DNA from: Aricia agestis
Taxonomy: Eukaryota; Arthropoda; Insecta; Lepidoptera; Lycaenidae
Assembly (NCBI RefSeq): GCF_905147365.1
Contig: NC_056409.1
Coordinates: forward strand, 19,659,001-19,723,000
DNA length: 64,000 bases
Reading direction: 5' to 3'
Below are positions 48,774-59,531 of the stretch, piece by piece. The position numbers and the translations under genes are program-made. Every line of letters starts with the position of its first letter. Positions within the stretch are counted from its first letter, which is position 1. The notes beneath the pieces are model-generated. The model had not been told where the DNA came from. It worked only from the letters and a program-made list of their open reading frames with translations, and searched no databases.

Positions 48774-51106
48774 ATGACGTCTTCGGAAGTATCGTACAAT
48801 AGGAAAATAATATCAGAGGACCTGTCGAACGTGGAGTTCGACACCAGCGAAGATGTCGAAGTTATCCCCACATTCGATTCCATGGGCTTGCGTGACGAAC
48901 TGCTGCGCGGTATTTACACCTATGGTATGCAGTTTTTTATATTATTTGTGATCTAGTTATTGGATATTTCTAGCTTCAAACTTCCTAAGGTTTCCAAGGC
49001 AACAAAAACAATATTTTCTATATGTTTACTTTACTGTTACAGGTTTTGAGAAACCGTCAGCAATTCAGCAAAGAAGTATTCTACCGATTGTGAAAGGTCG
49101 CGATGTCATCGCTCAAGCACAGTCTGGTACCGGAAAAACTGCTACATTCTCTATTTCTATTCTGCAATCCCTCGACACAACTCTACGTGAAACCCAAGTA
49201 CTGGTGTTGTCTCCAACAAGAGAGTTGGCAACACAAATCCAAAAGGTTATTTTGGCACTTGGTGATTTTATGAATGTACAATGCCACGCTTGCATCGGTG
49301 GCACCAATCTTGGTGAGGATATAAGGAAACTTGATTATGGACAGCATGTTGTCTCTGGAACTCCTGGCAGAGTGTTTGGTATGTATTTTTTAAGTTATAC
49401 AAACAATATATCATCTCTGGGCAGGGGCACCAAAATACCAACTGCTCCCTCTGGATCGTATCCAACGAAGGGCCACTGGAATTGTCGACTGCCATAGTGT
49501 TTCAAACAGCTTGGACCCCTTGGAATTACGCCGAGATGTAGCTTCACTCTGGATCCTGCATCGGTTGTATCACTGGGAGTGCTCTGAGGAATTGTTCAGA
49601 ATCATACCAACTTTTCGCCATCGTCCCACGCGGAAAAAAAATATACCATCCTCCGCCATCACCTTGATGAGTGGCAGTCTTCCACCGTGCGTTTCTCGCG
49701 TAACTTTCTGCCACGCACTGTAAAACTCTGGAACATACTGTCACCGGCCGTATTTCCGGACCTATACAACCTGCAAACCTTCAAGAAAAGAGCGTATTCC
49801 CTCTTAAAGGGCCGGCAACACACCTACAGTTACTGTAGTACTGATGTTGCGAGTGTCCATGGGCAACGGTAGTTGCTTTCCATCAGGCGACCCGTTTATT
49901 CGTTTGCCCCCTTATTTCATAAAAATAATAACATTAATATTATTGTTTCACCTTAATTTAGCTTTTCTGATCTCTCATAATATGTTACAGATATGATCAG
50001 ACGGCGTGTACTTCGTACCAGATCCATTAAGATGCTAGTTCTTGATGAGGCCGATGAGATGTTGAACAAAGGTTTTAAAGAACAGATCTATGATGTCTAC
50101 CGTTACCTTCCGCCTGCAACTCAAGTGGTACTAATCTCTGCTACGCTCCCTCATGAAATTCTTGAGATGACATCCAAATTTATGACAGACCCCATAAGGA
50201 TTTTGGTAAAGCGGTAAGTAATTTAAATGTTACTTAGTGTTTTCTATGTAAGTGCACCAGTAATTACTAAGTTTTAAAAAAAATGCAGAGTAAATACCTA
50301 AAATAAGGAGACAAAAAAATGGCAAATCTAATTTTTAAATTTATGAATAAAGTAAAAATCATTGCAGAAGTATCCTCATTAACAAGTTTATGTTTGTTAC
50401 AGTGATGAGTTGACACTGGAAGGAATTAAGCAATTCTTTGTGGCAGTGGAAAGGGAGGAATGGAAGTTTGACACACTGTGTGACCTGTATGACACTCTCA
50501 CAATCACCCAGGCCGTTATCTTCTGTAACACTAAGAGGAAGGTGGACTGGCTGACCCAGAAGATGCAGGAGGCCAACTTCACAGTCAGCTCTATGCACGG
50601 AGACATGCCACAGAAAGAAAGAGATAATATCATGAAGGAGTTCAGATCTGGACAAAGGTTATTTCTTTATTAAAACTAATTTTCTTGTTTATCTAATTCT
50701 GTTGTATTTTAGGTATTATTTAATTAGCTATTAGTATGTTATCTAAATGTATTGCAAATAAATGTTTTGTGTTATCATATTGAAATATTTATATTATTAC
50801 ATTGAGAAAAGAGTTTGATTGTGTTTTGTGTAATTTGAATATTTTTGTTACAGTCGTGTACTTATAACAACAGACGTATGGGCCCGAGGTATTGATGTGC
50901 AACAAGTTTCCCTGGTCATCAACTACGACCTCCCCAACAACCGTGAGTTGTACATCCATAGGATCGGCAGATCTGGTCGTTTTGGACGCAAGGGTGTGGC
51001 CATCAACTTCGTCAAATCCGATGACATCAGAATCCTGAGAGATATTGAACAATATTATTCCACACAAATAGACGAGATGCCAATGAATGTTGCTGATTTA
51101 ATATAA
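48774..51106 (+). CDS. eIF4A3: eIF4A3, DEAD-box RNA helicase of the exon junction complex
   Basis: Five exons join in phase: 48774-48924, 49043-49378, 49991-50213, 50403-50657 and 50854-51106, giving 405 residues. Seen in order: Q-motif region [12 protein letters not shown], motif I AQSGTGKT, Ia [15 protein letters not shown], motif [11 protein letters not shown], motif [21 protein letters not shown] and motif [12 protein letters not shown]. The C-terminus [14 protein letters not shown] and the [17 protein letters not shown] stretch separate eIF4A3 from translation factor eIF4A1/2. Known role: an ATP-dependent clamp on spliced mRNA in the exon junction complex, acting in export, localisation and decay. 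Exon 4 uses a weak donor (AG|GTTATT). Intron 2 carries a 0.5-kb LINE insertion. The length is close to the usual 400-411 residues. Confidence 0.97.
49405..49932 (+). mobile_element. LINE 3'-end fragment inside an eIF4A3 intron
   Basis: It begins CTCTGGGCAGGGGCACCAAA and aligns with 39490-39826 of the LINE upstream ([13 protein letters not shown].., [24 protein letters not shown]). It continues through the true 3' end, [34 protein letters not shown] then CCATGGGCAACGGTAGTTGC and GTTTGCCCCCTTATTTCATAAAAATAATAAC. It is a 5'-truncated insertion in intron 2, sense to the gene. Because it has an intact 3' tail, it supplies the part missing from the LINE at 34968-39826. Confidence 0.85.
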
Positions 51107-51196
51107 TTCAGAATTTTATATTTTAAGAACTTATATAAGTAACATAAAACTTTGACACACTCTCACATGTCTGCTAGACTTTAATATTTTCTAGTA

Positions 51197-51202
51197 AATA
51201 AA
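51197..51202 (+). terminator. eIF4A3 poly(A) signal
   Basis: AATAAA lies 91 bases after the TAA stop and is followed by a T/G-rich stretch (TTTTAGTTTCATTTGTTG). This gives a short 3' UTR of roughly 110 bases, usual for a highly expressed housekeeping gene. Confidence 0.65.
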
Positions 51203-51267
51203 TTACTCTAAACTACTTTTAGTTTCATTTGTTGATCCTCTTTTCATTAATTTAAAAATAAAGGGTA

Positions 51268-51355
51268 TTTAATCCTTCGATCATGGATTCTTGGAAATCA
51301 ATTGTGTCTCGCTCACCGATGAGCTTATGGGGCTTGATGGGTTAAAATTGGTTAA
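51268..51355. repeat. CCCATCAAGCCCC / GATCGAAGGATTAAAT repeat, inverted copy
   Basis: ATTTAATCCTTCGATCATGG..GGAAATCAATTGTGTCTCGCTCACC..GGGGCTTGATGGGTTAAAA is the reverse complement of the copy at 20278-20370. The ends are conserved while the middle differs, as expected of a mobile family. Confidence 0.55.
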
Positions 51356-51542
51356 TATTTTACCTATTATTTATTTTACCTATTACTTATTAGATTTTTT
51401 TAATTATTAAAAATATAGTTGTATGTAGGCATTATATTTTCTAATTTAAAAGATCTAGTTGTCAATACAATATAATTGCTTGGAAACAGTTTATATTTCC
51501 AGGACCAACCAAAAACTATCCTAATTTTATCAAAATCTGTTA

Positions 51543-51728
51543 GGCTGGTTTTATAGTTAAGCGTTTCGGCAGCGCCGTTGGAGCGCCGCGCGTTCGAAGA
51601 TGTATGGGGGTAGTAGTTGCGTTTCTAAGTCGCGCGCTTGAGCAGCGCCGTTCGCCCGTATGTTCGTTACATCTTAGAACGCGCGCGCTCCAACGGCGCT
51701 GCCGAAACGCTTAACTATAAAACCAGCC
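51543..51728. repeat. TTA-flanked MITE, TIR GGCTGGTTTTATAGTTAAGC
   Basis: Left end GGCTGGTTTTATAGTTAAGC and right end GCTTAACTATAAAACCAGCC are perfect complements. The arms extend through CGTTTCGGCAGCGCCGTTGG. TTA occurs on both sides (51540-51542 and just after 51728), fitting a PIF/Harbinger-type target duplication. The unit is about 186 bases, GC-rich inside, with no ORF. It lies downstream of eIF4A3. Confidence 0.75.
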
Positions 51729-51999
51729 TTAAAAAGTTTTGACATGCAAATTGCAATAGACAGAAAAATTTACATTTATATTATGATTTATGAGTAAGTA
51801 ATGATTAATGATAATTAAATTATATACCTAATTAAGTAATGGTTGATAGCTGAAATAAAAGACCATAATATATTATTTTAAAGTTTTATTAGACACTAAA
51901 TCTTTGATTGTCTTATAATTTATAATTTAATTTTACAAAATTTTATAACACAGCAGAGTTATTTTGGAATGTGAAATTAAAAAATATAGATTACAACGA

Positions 52000-52250
52000 G
52001 CTTTTGCCCGCGGCTTCGCTCGCGTTAAGAAGTATTATTATATACAAACTTTCATCCACTATTTGAACCCCTTGGGGTTGGAATTTATCAAAATCCTTTC
52101 TTAGCGAATGCCTACGCCATAACATCTACCTGCATGCCAAATTTCAGCCCGATCCGTCCAGTGGTTTGGGCTGTGCGTTGATAGATCACTATGTCAATCA
52201 GTCAGTCACCTTTGAGTTTTATATACATAGACGGGTTCATATTGTATTAC
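52000..52250 (+). repeat. SINE-like repeat (CGCGGCTTCGCTCGCG head)
   Basis: GAGCTTTTGCCCGCGGCTTCGCTCGCGTTAAG starts it and CCGTCCAGTGGTTTGGGCTGTG..GATAGATCACTATGTCAATCAGTCAGTCACC ends it. It is related in layout to 4030-4670. The rest of 51730-53078 is AT-rich, with a CCCATCAACTCCCAAG repeat relative at about 52695-52790, and no gene. Confidence 0.5.
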
Positions 52251-53078
52251 ATCTACCAGCTTACATAATATATAGTATTTAATTAATCGTAAATTTACAT
52301 CAAATTCGGAAATACAAGTAGCATTAACATTATTTCACGACACTTCATGCTTGTCTTTAATAAAGCTATCTAAATGAATAAGCTTCTGTGCAACATGTGA
52401 TGTTAGGAACAGTTTAAAAAGTTTAAATTTTTCCATAATTAAATTATGCATTGTAAGAAATCAACTGTCATAATAATTTATTTACCAGGGTCAAATGATT
52501 TTTTTTGTTATCATAATACATATACATTATTTACAATCAAATTTTTTTATGAAACTAAAGTATGGATGCATAATATAATTTCACTATCTATAAATAAATA
52601 AATATTATTTATATAAAGAAAAACCAAAAAAATTAAAATTCATGACTGCTCCAATAAGTTCAGTTATTTAATGAACTTTGAAATCAATGGAAGTTTATTA
52701 ACCCATCAACTCCCAAGCAGCAGCTGGCTGCCGCATAACAATTAAAAATCTATTGTGTCTGTCATACCCACAATGGAGGTATTAACATAATTAAATAACT
52801 GTAAATTGATTTATAAAAAACAAATTTAGGTTTTGCCTTCTTTTATATTAATTAAGGCACTAGATTTTAAAAACAATGTATAAAGTATACTTAATAAGTA
52901 TATCAAATGTTTAAATAGTAAATACCTACTTAGGTATTTTTAATATAATACTTTTATATTTAGAAAAGCAAAAATGGACATATTAGGAGTTACAATTGAT
53001 TACATTTAAGTAGTACATTATTGTAAGTTTAAAGACTTTCTGAACATTTTTTAAACAACAAAATTTACAATCTAAAGT

Positions 53079-53840
53079 TTACAATTCACTATTTGTAGCT
53101 GCAGGAGTTGAAGTTATATTCCAGCGCCTGTATATGAATATGCAGATAGCCCCTAGAAGAAGAACAGCCAATATTTCAGTCAGCTGGTCCAAAAAGCTGG
53201 AGGTTGAGTCTGTCGATTCCAATGTTTGAGGCTCCGGTTCAGCCACTACAGGCTCCTCGGGTGGCTTTGGAGCCTGCTCCTCTTCTCCCTTAAATGCAAT
53301 TTGATTTAGGGCAGTCTGCTCTTCTTCTGTGAGGGGTTTAGCAGCAGTCGATGACAGCAGTGCCGAAGTAGCTCCACACTGTGGACATACCCAATTTGCA
53401 GACTTTTTTGCCAAAGCTTTACGTTCAGCTGGTGTATACTCTAAAGAACCAATAGTGCCCTCGGCGGGAGTCGGCATAAAGGCTATCAGAGCGAGCAGAG
53501 CTGTTCTTATTGACCAGGATGGCTGCCAAGTTTCAGGATGATGCCCGGAGATCGATAAGCATATCTTTTTATTGACTTCGAACCTCCCGTTGGGTGTCAG
53601 GAGGATAATATGAGGTGGATGCATTGGATATTCCTTAGGCAACAGTATCCGCCCGTGGTATATCCCACCTTCAAAATCGGTGCCCACGGGTCCACGGACA
53701 GTAAAGTGCCATTCGAATAAATTGTCTTCGAGAGGTCTTGCACAGTATTCTTCTGTAGCTTCCGCCAATTCGAGGGCTTCGCGCATTAATCTCTTTACGC
53801 CTGGACACTTTGTATTATATCGTTCTCCCATCTCTGCCAT
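53079..53840 (-). CDS. UBE2J1: Ubiquitin-conjugating enzyme E2 J1-type, ER tail-anchored
   Basis: A single exon encodes 253 residues. The start MAEMGERYN at 53840 fits the family and has the context AAAAATGG; a further ATG 11 codons upstream is possible but unlikely. The E2 fold spans about residues 10-165, with YHGRILLPKEYPMHPPHI and the catalytic cysteine at residue 94 in KKICLSIS, followed by SGHHPETWQPSWSIRTALLA. This lacks the HPN motif of ordinary E2s, as in UBE2J/Ubc6 proteins. YTPAERKALAKKSANWVCPQCG follows. An acidic/proline linker leads to one membrane helix near residues 225-245 (ILAVLLLGAICIFIYRRW). Known role: ER-associated degradation, with the active site in the cytosol. No intron is seen. 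Confidence 0.95.
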   Translation of the reverse strand: MAEMGERYNTKCPGVKRLMREALELAEATEEYCARPLEDNLFEWHFTVRGPVGTDFEGGIYHGRILLPKEYPMHPPHIILLTPNGRFEVNKKICLSISGHHPETWQPSWSIRTALLALIAFMPTPAEGTIGSLEYTPAERKALAKKSANWVCPQCGATSALLSSTAAKPLTEEEQTALNQIAFKGEEEQAPKPPEEPVVAEPEPQTLESTDSTSSFLDQLTEILAVLLLGAICIFIYRRWNITSTPAATNSEL

Positions 53841-54069
53841 TTTTAGCAGCGAATTGAAAAAAATCGTCAACAACGATTAATTGCCTGCGTTTTGTATTAT
53901 TAGAAAATCTTTCTTTTTGTAATTATTAGTCAATTATTCTCTCTAGTCACTACACACCAATTTTTCGAGAATTTTTGATAACAAGTGTACCAATCACACA
54001 AACACAAATATTTTTAAATGTCAGTGTCATTAATGTCACTGTCATTTTTTTTTCTATTTTTCTATGGCT

Positions 54070-54856
54070 AAAGGGGCTTATTACACCGTCAATAATATCG
54101 CGATTCCGTGATAATATTGATGGTGTAATAGGCTGAATCGCGGTACATAAGCGCTTATTCCACTTATCTTAGCTAGGAAGTCCTAGCTACCATAGACCTA
54201 CGGTATAGTTATACCTGTATAACACAGAACACTTTTAGTCCTCATTGTTCGCTCGCCGCCATGGAATGACTCCCCAGTGATAATGATGAAGAATTACGTT
54301 CTGTTGCAGTCGTTGATGAAAAGAAAGATCTAAAAAAGTTTATTATTTTATACGAAGCATCTTTGTGGAATGTCTGAATGAAAATCATGTGTGATATAAT
54401 ATTGACAACGGAATATATAACACTACAGGAAAGGACATATGGGCGTGGCCCGCGTGCCATAGTTATGTCTAGCTGGACATAACTTAACTCGCACGCAAAA
54501 GGAAATTCGTGAGTACGGATTTAAGCCTTAAGTTAGTTGACGTATGGTGTAAAATTACGTACAACTTCAAGTCTTATCATATTTAGCTGTCAAGCGCCAT
54601 CTAGCGTTGAATAACTGAACTCGGCAGTCAGAGCCGGTATTGCTAAATTTAAATTCTTCTTTATTTCAAAAGGGTTAGGGTTGTTTTTACGACATTGTAT
54701 TTAAAAAAGAAATCTCTTTGTGATTGGTTATTTCTTTTGTGTGCGTAAAATGTTACTGTGTGAGTTTGGCGACAGCAGTTTCAATGAAACTTACTTGCTA
54801 TGGCCCTTCCTTTAGTGTTATATATTCCGTGATATTGACCGTGTAATAGGCCGTTT
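54070..54856. repeat. Probable TIR element, ends GGCYTATTACAC
   Basis: GGGCTTATTACACCGTCAATAATATC at the left and GATATTGACCGTGTAATAGGCC at the right are imperfect reverse complements. Just inside the left end the same motif is mirrored again (GATAATATTGATGGTGTAAT). The interior has no convincing ORF. It sits upstream of UBE2J1. Boundaries are approximate. Confidence 0.4.
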
Positions 54857-55144
54857 TAATACTTCGCGTGATACTAAACTTCTGTTAACAGTCCTTACCA
54901 CTGAGTCCACTAAAATAAATAAATGAAATAAAAAATGTTTTATTTCTGAGTAAATTTTTTTTCAGAATGTCTACCTGATGCCTACCACTGGTTCGGGAAC
55001 TACCCCGGCGAGAAGAACCGGCGTAAGAAACTCGCACGGGTTCCACTTTTTACCAAAAAAGTGAGAGAAAAATTGTTCTTTTAAAATAAAGTTTACAATT
55101 TTGTAACTTAATATTATATACAATGTCAACATACATAATTGTAA

Positions 55145-55372
55145 GTTTACCGGAGGCCCAATCCCCTACCCTTTTCCTTTCCCTACCCTCCCCTATTTCC
55201 TTCCGTACCCTCCCCTATTCCCTTCCCTACCCTCCCCTGTTACCCCTTAAAAGGCCGGCAACGCACCTGCAGCTCTTCTGATGCTGCGAGTGTCCATGGG
55301 CGACGGAAGTTGCTTGCCATCAGGTGACCCGTTTGCTCGTTGGCCCCCTTATTTCATAAAAAAAAAAAAAGT
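55145..55372 (+). mobile_element. SINE-like derivative of the jockey-like LINE, copy 2
   Basis: GTTTACCGGAGGCCCAATCC and a CCCTACCCTCCCCTATTCC pyrimidine-rich array are followed by TTAAAAGGCCGGCAACGCAC..GTGTCCATGGGCGACGGAAG and CCCCCTTATTTCATAAAAAA. It matches 12540-12726 but is truncated at the 5' end. Just upstream (54965-55080) is a separate fragment with GGTTCGGGAACTACCCCGGC..AAGAACCGGCG..AAACTCGC that is not part of it. Confidence 0.7.
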
Positions 55373-55499
55373 CATAATATAATAATGTAGAAGTAGCCTT
55401 GCAAGAAGCCATCCTACTCCCAAGATGTGCCATCTTCTATGAAATCATTGACCTTATAATAAGCTTTGGCACACAAACGCTCTTTGACTACTTTTTTAA

Positions 55500-57350
55500 A
55501 TTTATTAATGGAAAGATTTTGAACGTTTTCTGGGATTTTATTGTAAAGGCGTATTACATTGACCTTTAAAAGATTTACTGACTTTACTAAGTCTGATCAC
55601 TGGCATGTCCAGCTTGTGCTTATTTTTAATATTTCTACAGTGAATGTCACTTTTAACTTTAAATTTATTTATATTTTTTCTAACATATATTACATTATCC
55701 AAAATGTATTGAGAAGCAACAGTTAGAATACCAATTTCTTTAAATTTATCTCTCAGAGATTCTAAAGCAGACATTTTATAAATAGGACGTATGGCTCGCT
55801 TCTGCAGCACAAATATTGTATTAATGTCGGCAGCGTTTCCCCATAAAAGGATTTCATATGACATCTAATACTAATCGTGCCGTATCTTCGTCAGAAATTT
55901 CTCTAATTTTTCTGACTGCATATGCTGCAGAACTGAGCCTAACTGCTAGATTAGCAATGTGAGGACCCCACAGTAATTTACTGTCAAGTGTAATACCTAG
56001 GAATACAGTGTTATCTACCAAATTTATCTTCTCATCATTTAATAGCACATTGGTTTGGACTTGCCTAACATTGGGCAAAGTAAACTTTATACATTTAGTT
56101 TTACTAGAATTTAAAAGTAAGTTATTAACATTAAACCAATGTACACATTTTTGAGAGAGCACTGTTTACCTCGTCGTAGTTCGACTGTTGTCGCTTCACT
56201 TTAAAAATAAGTGAAGTGTCATCAGCAAAAAGCACTATCTCATTATTATTATCCTTTACTAGATAAGGTAAGTCATTTATATAGATGAGAAAAAGAAATG
56301 GGCCCCTAAGATAGATCCTTGTGGGACACCTAATTCTATTTTGGTTCCGTTGGACCTTTTACTATTTACCTCAACCCTTTGAGTCCTATTTTTAAGGTAA
56401 GCAGTCAAAAGGCTGAGAGCAGAGTCCTTTATGCCGTAGTGGCGCAGTTTCCTGATCAATGTAGCATGCTCAACACAATCGAAGGCTTTGGAGAGATCGC
56501 AAAACACACCTAAGGCATCCTGCGACTCCTCCCAAGCTTCAAAAATACTACAAAGAAGTCCTATACCAGCATCCGTTGTGGATCGACCCTTAGTAAATCC
56601 GTATTGGTTATCGTGCAGCAAATTATTTGAATTAAAATGCACTAGTAATTGTTTTAAAATATTTTTTTCAAATATTTTACTAAAGGTCGGTAGAATCGAT
56701 ACCTATAGACCTGAAATTAGTGGGATCCGATTTAGTCCTGAGTCCCGGCTTTAAATAAAGGAACAATCTTGCTATGCTTCATCAAGTCAGGAAAAACACA
56801 ATTTTTTATGCAGTCATTAAAAATCATTGCTAGATGAGGAGCTACGATATCAATTATTGATTTAATAATTTTTGTAGACATGCCCCAGAGATCTGCAGTA
56901 TTTTTAATATTCAACAATTTAAAGGTACCAATAATATCTCTAGGGTTAATTTCTCTAAACTTAAAATTGACATCACACTCCTTTACATTGTCTCTGAGTA
57001 GCTTTTCGGCAGCTTCAGGTGAAGAATTAAAATTTTTAGTCGTTGAGACCTGAATGTCAGCAAAAAACTTTTCAAAGACCGTCGCAACTCGCAACTTCTT
57101 GATCATTAGTAATCTTTTTTTTTTCAAAGTATAGTTCAAAATCAGAGCTGTGACAGGATACATTTCCAGTCTCACCAGCTATAACCTGCCATGTTGTTTT
57201 TATTTTATTTTTAGAGTGTTTAATTTTGTTTTTTATGTACAGGGCTTTAGCAGCTTCTGCAAACTTTTCTAAAGGTTTTTGAGTAGTTTTTAACATATGC
57301 TTTAAATACTTCACTATTGTTAATACACCTTTCATCATATAGTTCATATA
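55500..57350 (-). pseudogene. Degenerate LINE reverse transcriptase
   Basis: Minus-strand frames in order from 57175 give STKIIKSIIDIVAPHLAMIFN..CVFPDLMKHSKIVPLFKAG; then 56642-56277 YGFTKGRSTTDAGI, CDLSKAFDCVEHATLI, GVPQGSILGAHFF; then FADDTSLIFKV near 56215; then 56162-55854 VNNLLLNSSKTKCIKF, FLGITLDSKLLWGPHI; then 55864-55538 ILLWGNAADINTIFVLQKRAIRPI. Frameshifts near 56700, 56270 and 55860 break it. The endonuclease is missing and the 5' end stops near 57350. It is a jockey/CR1-group element, distinct in wording from the other two. Confidence 0.8.
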
Positions 57351-57413
57351 ATCTTATTCTACTAATTGACTGACCTCCATTATACAAACTAACGCGTGCG
57401 CGCGTTATTGTAT

Positions 57414-57987
57414 AGGCGGGTCCACACCAAGTCGCCTGGCAAGGCGGACGGGGGGCGTACACAGCAAGGTTGCATCGCTCGAACAGCCCGAGCCATTGCT
57501 CACATGACACGATGGCACCGCACGTACGCACAGCCGTGGCAGCTTAGGTATGCTTTTATTTTGCTATACACAACTATAAAAAATAGGAGAATCTCGTCTG
57601 TATGATGCTAACAAAGACTCCATTTTTTTAGATGCTTAACAGGAATATTCAATTTGTGGCTGATTTTTCTCCAAGAACCTTCCCTCATCCCTCTGTTAGT
57701 GTAATTTGGATCCCTGGCATCCCAAAGGCCAAATACATTTGCGGCGTATAAACTTATTAGTTGTCGACTCTGATCGTTCATTTTTGACTGCGGCACAAAC
57801 CCAAACATGTGACGTCCACACTGCGCGAGGTAAGCGACGGAGGCACCTTTGAGCATTTCAAAAAACCGACACCACTCGGCTCAGCCGCGCGCGCGATTCC
57901 CCGAGCGTGAGCATGCGCCCGCCTTGGGCGAGCAACGAGCAACCAAGCGAGCGTAACCGCGGCGGCTAGCTTGGTGTGGACCCGCCT
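57414..57987 (-). mobile_element. TAT-flanked TIR element carrying a MADF relic
   Basis: Perfect 18-base inverted ends AGGCGGGTCCACACCAAG lie at 57414-57431 and, complemented, at 57970-57987. The trinucleotide TAT directly flanks both ends. The ends are GC-rich. The interior encodes, on the minus strand, a MADF-type segment. A 3-base duplication, GC-rich ends and a MADF/Myb-like ORF together suggest PIF/Harbinger affinity, but no transposase is present. Confidence 0.7.
57608..57856 (-). pseudogene. MADF-domain protein fragment within a TIR element
   Basis: Eighty-two residues include LISLYAANVFGLWDARDPNYTNRGM..GSWRKISHKLNIPVKHLKKW, which follows the MADF pattern: Leu-Ile near the start, LWD, Y-x-N-R, W-x-x-I, and a final K-K-W. 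The frame ends right after the domain, so no second domain remains. Known for MADF domains: DNA binding, in host regulators and in DNA-binding partners of Harbinger transposases. It is probably a captured or residual transposon gene. Confidence 0.55.
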
Positions 57988-58129
57988 TATAATAGAGGTC
58001 AGTGCCCAGTGGTCCTTACTCTTTATCTAAAAAAATAAGATTTTTTTTGTCTGTTTTTAAAAAATGGTAACTGTCAAGTGTCAATTTCGGTCAATTTCAA
58101 TCTTAGAGTATACATTAGCTTGCTATAAT

Positions 58130-58320
58130 GTATACTCTATGATTTCAATGTAAACCATAGACATAATATATACTGTCGTAGCATTATAGGTTTATGATAT
58201 AAACCATAGACATAATATATACTGTCGTAGCATAGATTTATGATATAAACAATAGTGCGTTTCATCCATGGAATTAATATGTACTACCGTAGTACATATT
58301 AATTCCATGGTTTCATCAAA
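58130..58320. repeat. Tandem duplication plus 45-bp palindrome
   Basis: AAACCATAGACATAATATATACTGTCGTAGCAT is duplicated in tandem at about 58152 and 58201. It is followed at 58266-58310 by a perfect palindrome with 21-base arms (CCATGGAATTAATATGTACTA) and a CCG loop. No ORF. Confidence 0.65.
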
Positions 58321-58907
58321 TAGTTCCTTTGCCGTCATGTTGGCACTAATGCAAATTAGTGTTGCCTCATTATCCTTACTGTGCTACCTTAAATTAGGGG
58401 AGATAATAATATGTTTTATAAAGAAAAATTTATATAATTCTAACTTTCGCTCGCGGCTCATCCTGCGTTAACGTCTATCCCTTGGGGACCCGTCTTTTTC
58501 CCGGGGTGAAAGGTACCCTGTCCTTCTCCATACTTCAGACAACGTGTACCTATGAAAGTTTCATGATGATCCGCTTAGTATTTTATGCGTGAAGACGTAA
58601 CAAACAAACAAAGTCACTTTCGCATTTACTAGCTAAAAGCCGAGCTTTGTGAGGGCTCGCATCGTTACACCTTGACTGACTGATGATAACACATTTACAT
58701 GTAAATAAAAATTACTATGTTAAATCACAAATCAATAGGCGTGATAGTTTTTCTGTAAAGTGTACCACAAAATGTACAGGTTGTGGAATAAACTAGGGCT
58801 CGCTTCGCTCGCCCTGATAATAATATCATGAGTACTAGCTTTTACCTACGACTTCGTTCGCATGACGCAGGTATGTAGTTTTCGTCACTAGAAGTTAATA
58901 GTTCCTT

Positions 58908-59272
58908 TGCCATCATGTTGGCATTTCTGTCTGTTAATAACGTAAACACGGTAGACACGCTCTGCGAGTATTCATAAGTTTTACTGTATTTCAGGGTGAT
59001 TAAACTGATGCTGGTAACCCTATTTCACTAAGCTGAAATGGCGGCAACCTGAGTTATTCACTTTTATTGGGGCCCCGTTACGTTTTTCACGTTCACAAAA
59101 CACTTTCACTCAGATTCACTCTTAACACCATCATTCTTTCACCACTCTTTAATGTTTTCGGCATGATTTTCTCACGAAATCAAAGTAAAACTTATGAAAA
59201 CTCGCAGAGCATAATATCTACCGTTTTTACGTTATTGACAGACAGTAATGCCAACATGACGGCAAAGGATCT
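58908..59272. repeat. MITE-like inverted repeat, ends TTCCTTTGCCATCATGTTGG
   Basis: Arms of about 88 bases (58908-58995 and 59185-59272) mirror each other: TTTGCCATCATGTTGGCATT / AATGCCAACATGACGGCAAA and AACGTAAACACGGTAGA / TCTACCGTTTTTACGTT. The start of this arm also occurs alone at about 58322. It lies 260 bases upstream of SF3B2. Confidence 0.65.
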
Positions 59273-59279
59273 GTGGTCA

Positions 59280-59460
59280 ATTTCCAAACAAATATATACT
59301 AGTAAATTAGTAATCTGTGTTTCCAAACCAAATATATACTAGTAATCTGTGTTCCAAACAATATATACTAGTAATCTGTGGTTCCAAACGTCAAGACTAA
59401 AGCGGCTGGGGATTCGTGTTGTTTTGGGTTAGAGAAATATATACTAGTAATCTGTGTATA
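59280..59460. repeat. Short tandem array, unit AATATATACTAGTAATCTGTG
   Basis: The unit AATATATACTAGTAATCTGT, joined by a TTCCAAAC spacer, appears about four to five times with small deletions. The last copy (about 59437) is separated by unrelated sequence. It ends just before the first SF3B2 exon found. Confidence 0.65.
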
Positions 59461-59531
59461 TTATTTTTATTATATGTTATCTTAAAGAACGTAGCTTATG
59501 TTGAAAAAACAAAATAAATAAACCTTTTAGA

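Noticed and set aside
53841..53873. Upstream ATG adding MLTIFFNSLLK to the E2 enzyme
   Set aside because: Family members begin close to ERYN-x-K; the ATG at 53840 has a better context. The longer start cannot be fully excluded.
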